NCBI GenBank assembly: GCA_947456345.1
Contig: CANGQU010000015.1
Coordinates: forward strand, 1 to 9,448
Direction: 5' to 3'
Source: Alphaproteobacteria bacterium
GTDB taxonomy: Bacteria; Pseudomonadota; Alphaproteobacteria; SHNJ01
Length of the DNA: 9,448 nt
Shown: one piece after another, positions 6,407 to 9,448 of the stretch
Position numbering within the stretch: the stretch's first letter is position 1
Layout: every line of letters starts with the position of its first letter
Translations under genes and position numbers: made by a program
The notes under the pieces: model-generated
Seen by the model: the letters and a program-made list of their open reading frames with translations, nothing else
The model's database searches: none
Told to the model about the DNA's origin: nothing

Positions 6407-6583
6407 ATGTCCCGCCGATGTCCGCAATGCGGAAAACCACTGACGTCCCCAGACGCCAAGCCGCCCTTTTGTTCGTTACGCTGTGCCGATCTGGATTTGG
6501 CGCGATGGTTCAACGAATCGTATCGGATTCCGGCAGAAGCCGTCGATGACGAGAAGCAAGAGAAATCAGACGAAAATATCTAG
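6407..6583 (+). CDS. yacG: DNA gyrase inhibitor / zinc-binding protein YacG
   Basis: This 58-residue protein is easily missed because of its size. It reads MSRRCPQCGKPL, then a short linker, then PPFCSLRCADLDLARWFNESYRIP, then an acidic tail. That is the full YacG signature: a four-cysteine zinc site (C5, C8, C22, C26) followed by DLxxWxxExYRIP. The E. coli homologue binds GyrB and inhibits DNA gyrase; whether that holds here is inferred from the family. It starts 3 bases after the RNase E/G-like gene and closes the maf-RNase-yacG operon, a pairing usual in alphaproteobacteria. Its TAG stop lies in a CTAG that also supplies the stop codon of the convergent gene. Confidence 0.93.
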   Translation: MSRRCPQCGKPLTSPDAKPPFCSLRCADLDLARWFNESYRIPAEAVDDEKQEKSDENI

Positions 6584-6807
6584 CTGGCGCGGCGGGTGGC
6601 GTTATCGGTTTTTTCGGTATAATTCAAAACCGGGCGGCTCGGGCCAAGCCCGCTGCCCAATTTAGGCATTTCCAGGTTTTCGTTGGCCGGCCACATATTG
6701 ATATCTTCAATTTGATCGCGATTTTGCTTGCGGCGGACCAAAGTAAAGCCCAATCCCATCAGGGCGGCATACAAGCCCGCATAAATTAACAATTCAGCAA
6801 AAGACAT
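6580..6807 (-). CDS. Small single-pass membrane protein, function unknown
   Basis: This 75-residue protein is not recognised. MSFAELLIYAGLYAALMGLGFTLVRRKQNRDQ contains one membrane helix (about 6-24) followed by a positive cluster (RRKQNR), which predicts N-out, C-in topology with a roughly 50-residue polar cytoplasmic tail. The tail has no motif I know. The frame extends upstream to 6897, but the ATG at 6807 is preferred. It has a strong Shine-Dalgarno sequence, AGGGAG (complement of 6815-6820), 7 bases upstream, and the membrane helix then starts right after the initiator. The good ribosome binding site and clear membrane pattern argue that it is a real gene. It is convergent with yacG and overlaps it by 4 bases at the stop codons. 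Confidence 0.7.
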   Translation of the reverse strand: MSFAELLIYAGLYAALMGLGFTLVRRKQNRDQIEDINMWPANENLEMPKLGSGLGPSRPVLNYTEKTDNATRRAS

Positions 6808-6931
6808 CCTTATTCTCCCTGTTTGGAATTTCCTAGCACAAATCCCGACTGTATTCAACACAAATATCCGTAAAGATAACAAACAAATGAGATTCATGTT
6901 TTTGACACCCGTGCATAACAGGCGTAAGCAC

Positions 6932-6960
6932 TGGACAGAGCGTATTTTTTTGATTACAAA
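6932..6960 (+). promoter_or_regulatory. Putative promoter of tRNA-Phe
   Basis: TGGACA (6932-6937), 17 bases, then TACAAA (6955-6960) makes a sigma-70-like pair with ideal spacing. The predicted start near 6967 would leave about 7 bases before the mature tRNA 5' end at 6974, normal for a single tRNA gene. A perfect TTGACA also occurs at 6902-6907, but the sequence 17 bases further on (TAAGCA) is a poor -10. The rest of the 166-base gap after the small membrane protein's start shows nothing else I can name. Confidence 0.45.
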
Positions 6961-6973
6961 GCCGTCTGTTGTT

Positions 6974-7031
<58 letters not shown>

Positions 7032-7048
<17 letters not shown>

Positions 7049-7142
7049 TAGTATTTGGCAATCACATGGATGTTTACGGTCTTGCGCCCTATGGCCCGGC
7101 CCCGGGCACCACAGTTTTTGTCAATCACATTGATCTTAACGG
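7032..7142 (+). repeat. Imperfect direct repeat of the tRNA-Phe 3' end and downstream flank
   Basis: Copy one (7032-7079) contains the last 17 bases of tRNA-Phe, CCCGGCCCCGGGCACCA, plus 31 bases after the CCA. Copy two (7095-7142) repeats those 17 bases perfectly and the next 31 with 6 mismatches by eye, so 42 of 48 match. The offset is 63 bases and similarity fades at both ends. Copy two lacks the rest of a tRNA and cannot fold as one. In copy two GCCCG (7094-7098) can pair with CGGGC (7103-7107), and TTTTT (7114-7118) follows, so it could act as a weak terminator for the tRNA transcript. Confidence 0.8.
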
Positions 7143-7169
7143 GTTGGGCGCAGTTTCAGGCAATGCGCA

Positions 7170-9448
7170 TTACGCTTGCCCAATGCCAGCTTCGATCTTA
7201 CGAATTGCGCTTGTCAAACTATCCAGATTGATGGGTTTAGACACATACCCGTTCATGCCCGCACTAATGTATTGCTCGGCATCCCCGGCCATGGCGTTGG
7301 CGGTGATCGCTAATATTGGTACGCGGGACAAATCGGCATTATTTAGGGCGCGGATGGCCTTGGTTGCTTCGACACCATCCATTTCCGGCATTTGAATATC
7401 CATCAAAACTAGATCATAAGTTTTACGTTGAAGCATCTCGACAGCTTCCCGGCCGTTATTGGCGATATCAACCGCGTAGCCAATTTTCTTGAGCATCGCG
7501 GTGATGACCATTTGATTGACCTTGTTATCCTCGGCTACCAAGATACGCAAAGAATTATTGCTCGCTGGGGCCGCCTCTGCCAGGACCGTCTCTTCCATGC
7601 GCAGCAAGTCCCGACTCGTGCCCGAGTTGGCGGGCAGCGCGATCGGCAATTCAAACCAAAAATCGCTACCTTGGCCAGGGGCGCTGCTGAAACCTATTTC
7701 GCCGCCCATTAATTCCACAAGCTGTTTGGAAATAGACAAACCCAGCCCAGTACCGCCATAACGGCGTTGAATGGTTTGATCGCTCTGGCTAAAACGTTTG
7801 AATAAAAGGCTCTGGCCCTCGGCGTCGATACCAATACCGGTATCGATGACGTTAAAACGTAATCTAGCCGCATGCTGTCCAGAACGGGGCTTGTAGCTGA
7901 TTTTAATTGTGATCCCGCCACTCTCCGTAAACTTGATAGCATTCCCAACCAAGTTGAACAGGATTTGTTGTACCCGCGTGGCGTCGCCGATAATTTCCGG
8001 GGGGCAATCGCTGGCAATTTCTTTTTTTAAATATAGCCGAGCGTTGGCTATAGCCGGTTGTAACAGATCGATGACGCGGTCCAACATCGCATCCACCCGT
8101 AGCGGCAAAAATTCGATCTTTAATTTTTTTGCTTCCAGTTTTGAATAATCCAGCACATCGTTGATTATGGTCAATAATGATTGTGCCGAATGCTTTAATG
8201 TTGCGACATAGTTGCGCTGTTCGGGCGGCAACTGCGCTGCCAGCAAAAGATCGGCAATGCCAATAATGCCACTCATCGGGGTGCGGATTTCATGGCTGAT
8301 AGTGGCCAGAAAATCGGACTTGGCCTGATTGGCGCGGTCAGCCACTTCTTTGGCGGCGCTTAACTGCGCCGACTGCTCTTGATATGCGGTTACATCTTGG
8401 TGCAGCGTGACGGTATAATCATTAAAAGTGCGGCGGTCAAACACGCGGATCCAGCGGCCGTTAAACTTATACTCTTCCTCTAACTTGGTTTGCCGCTGGT
8501 GCTGATCGTAGCGCGCTTTGGCCCAATCCTCTGGCGTCTGCCCGGGATTTAGTTCTATTCCCCCCGTCGCTTTGTAGCGGATGATATCCAGATACGGGGT
8601 GCCTGGCGCCAGCAAATGGCGTGGCAGATTGAAGATACGTGCAAAAGTGGTATTGGCTAATACCAGCCGGTCCTGCTCGTCATTGATCACAAAGCCGCTG
8701 TCGATGCTTTCGATGGCGTCTATTAAAAGCTGGCGGTCTTTTTTCTGCTTTTCGATCGCTGCTCTGGACTCGGTAATATCGGTATTAAAGCCGGTCATGC
8801 GCAACGGTTTGCCTGCGGCATCAAAAGCGCATTTGCCCCGGCCCAGAAACCAGCGCCACTCGCCGTTGCGGTGGCGCAGTCGATGTTCACAAGTATACAC
8901 TTCGGTTTTCCCGGCCAGATGATCGTCTATCGTCGCTTTGACCATCGCCAGGTCATCCGGATGCAAACGATCTTGCCAAGTGCTGTATTCATTCGACAAT
9001 TCATGGTCCGCATAGCCCAATTGTTCTTTCCAACGCGGTGAGAAATAAACCGCATTGCTGGTTAGGTCCCAATCCCACAATCCATCGTTGCTGCCCTTGA
9101 TCGCCAGCTCGAAGCGCTGGGTCGTGATATGCAATTTGTTTTCTATTTCTTTGCGATGTCGCAAATCGTGCAGCGTTACCAAAAAAAGCTTCTTTTGATC
9201 CAGATTGACGCTGCGAATGGATAAATCGCACGGCACGATTTTGCCGTCTTTGCCCATATAGCCCCATTCTTGGTGGTGGGCTTGGGCATTCTCGGCATGT
9301 TTTAACAATTCGCTTAACTCGTATTTTTCATCATTGGCTGGAAAAAACTGCGCGGCCGGATTTTCCAAAAGCCGAAATTTGTCCAGCCGCCCAGCCATTT
9401 GGACGGCGGTTCGGTTGCAATCGGCAATTGTACCGTCCTTGGCCAGCA
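7170..9448 (-). CDS. Hybrid sensor histidine kinase with PAS domains and receiver, N-terminus outside window
   Basis: This is a two-component hybrid kinase that autophosphorylates on His and passes phosphate to its own receiver. The frame runs open off the window's right end. The residues before the internal Met at 9398, KDGTIADCNRTAV, are the start of a PAS core, so that Met is not the true start. Domains, numbered from it: the rest of the first PAS (to about 80), a PAS_3-like domain (about 90-213, with FELAIKGSNDGLWDWDL and HPDDL), a third PAS (about 220-340), HisKA with ISHEIRTPMSG (phospho-acceptor His369), and HATPase with NLVGNAIKF, DTGIGI and GGTGLGL. A receiver (617-738) has Glu623/Asp624, phospho-acceptor Asp667, Thr699 and Lys721. 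All key residues are present. No HPt follows and no membrane segment is visible here. It is convergent with the tRNA. The signal is unknown. Confidence 0.95.
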   Translation of the reverse strand, partial: LAKDGTIADCNRTAVQMAGRLDKFRLLENPAAQFFPANDEKYELSELLKHAENAQAHHQEWGYMGKDGKIVPCDLSIRSVNLDQKKLFLVTLHDLRHRKEIENKLHITTQRFELAIKGSNDGLWDWDLTSNAVYFSPRWKEQLGYADHELSNEYSTWQDRLHPDDLAMVKATIDDHLAGKTEVYTCEHRLRHRNGEWRWFLGRGKCAFDAAGKPLRMTGFNTDITESRAAIEKQKKDRQLLIDAIESIDSGFVINDEQDRLVLANTTFARIFNLPRHLLAPGTPYLDIIRYKATGGIELNPGQTPEDWAKARYDQHQRQTKLEEEYKFNGRWIRVFDRRTFNDYTVTLHQDVTAYQEQSAQLSAAKEVADRANQAKSDFLATISHEIRTPMSGIIGIADLLLAAQLPPEQRNYVATLKHSAQSLLTIINDVLDYSKLEAKKLKIEFLPLRVDAMLDRVIDLLQPAIANARLYLKKEIASDCPPEIIGDATRVQQILFNLVGNAIKFTESGGITIKISYKPRSGQHAARLRFNVIDTGIGIDAEGQSLLFKRFSQSDQTIQRRYGGTGLGLSISKQLVELMGGEIGFSSAPGQGSDFWFELPIALPANSGTSRDLLRMEETVLAEAAPASNNSLRILVAEDNKVNQMVITAMLKKIGYAVDIANNGREAVEMLQRKTYDLVLMDIQMPEMDGVEATKAIRALNNADLSRVPILAITANAMAGDAEQYISAGMNGYVSKPINLDSLTSAIRKIEAGIGQA

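Noticed and set aside
7090..7111. A second tRNA gene or tRNA pseudogene after tRNA-Phe
   Set aside because: Only the last 17 bases of the tRNA are present. No D arm, anticodon arm or 5' acceptor strand can be found upstream of them.

Overview
The window is chromosomal DNA, almost certainly from an alphaproteobacterium. The main reason is gene order: murA, a DUF2948-type gene, a UPF0262-type gene, a low-molecular-weight phosphatase-like gene, infA, maf, an RNase E/G-like gene and yacG follow the order I know from many alphaproteobacteria. Base composition looks intermediate (about half G+C). I cannot name the genus. The absence of hisD and the divergence of several proteins suggest a less-studied lineage rather than a model rhizobium or Caulobacter, but that is inference.

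Left block (1-2878, plus strand). murA enters from outside the window. It is followed with overlapping or nearly touching stop and start codons by the DUF2948, UPF0262 and phosphatase-like genes, so these four look like one translationally coupled operon. infA follows after 63 bases and may have its own promoter. The usual neighbour hisD is missing between the DUF2948 and UPF0262 genes. The phosphatase-like protein keeps its P-loop cysteine but has lost the P-loop arginine and the general-acid aspartate, so it looks like a pseudoenzyme.

Middle block (2893-6583). A roughly 623-residue membrane-anchored envelope protein of unknown function lies in the opposite direction between infA and maf, splitting the conserved series. 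It has one N-terminal membrane segment, a pilin-like or shufflon-like head, a low-complexity linker with four NLL repeats, and a cysteine-rich tail. Divergent from it, maf, a short RNase E/G-like gene and yacG (58 codons) form a second tightly packed plus-strand operon.

Right block (6580-9448). A 75-residue single-pass membrane protein is convergent with yacG, and the two stop codons share one CTAG. A tRNA-Phe(GAA) gene with encoded CCA and a plausible promoter follows. The 3' end of the tRNA and the DNA just after it are repeated imperfectly 63 bases downstream. The window ends inside a hybrid sensor histidine kinase on the minus strand (three PAS-like regions, HisKA, HATPase, receiver) whose N-terminus lies outside.

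Most of the window is housekeeping: peptidoglycan synthesis, translation initiation, nucleotide-pool cleaning and RNA processing. The parts worth a second look are the inserted envelope protein, the apparently inactive phosphatase and the tRNA-tail repeat. I do not see a complete new multi-gene system.
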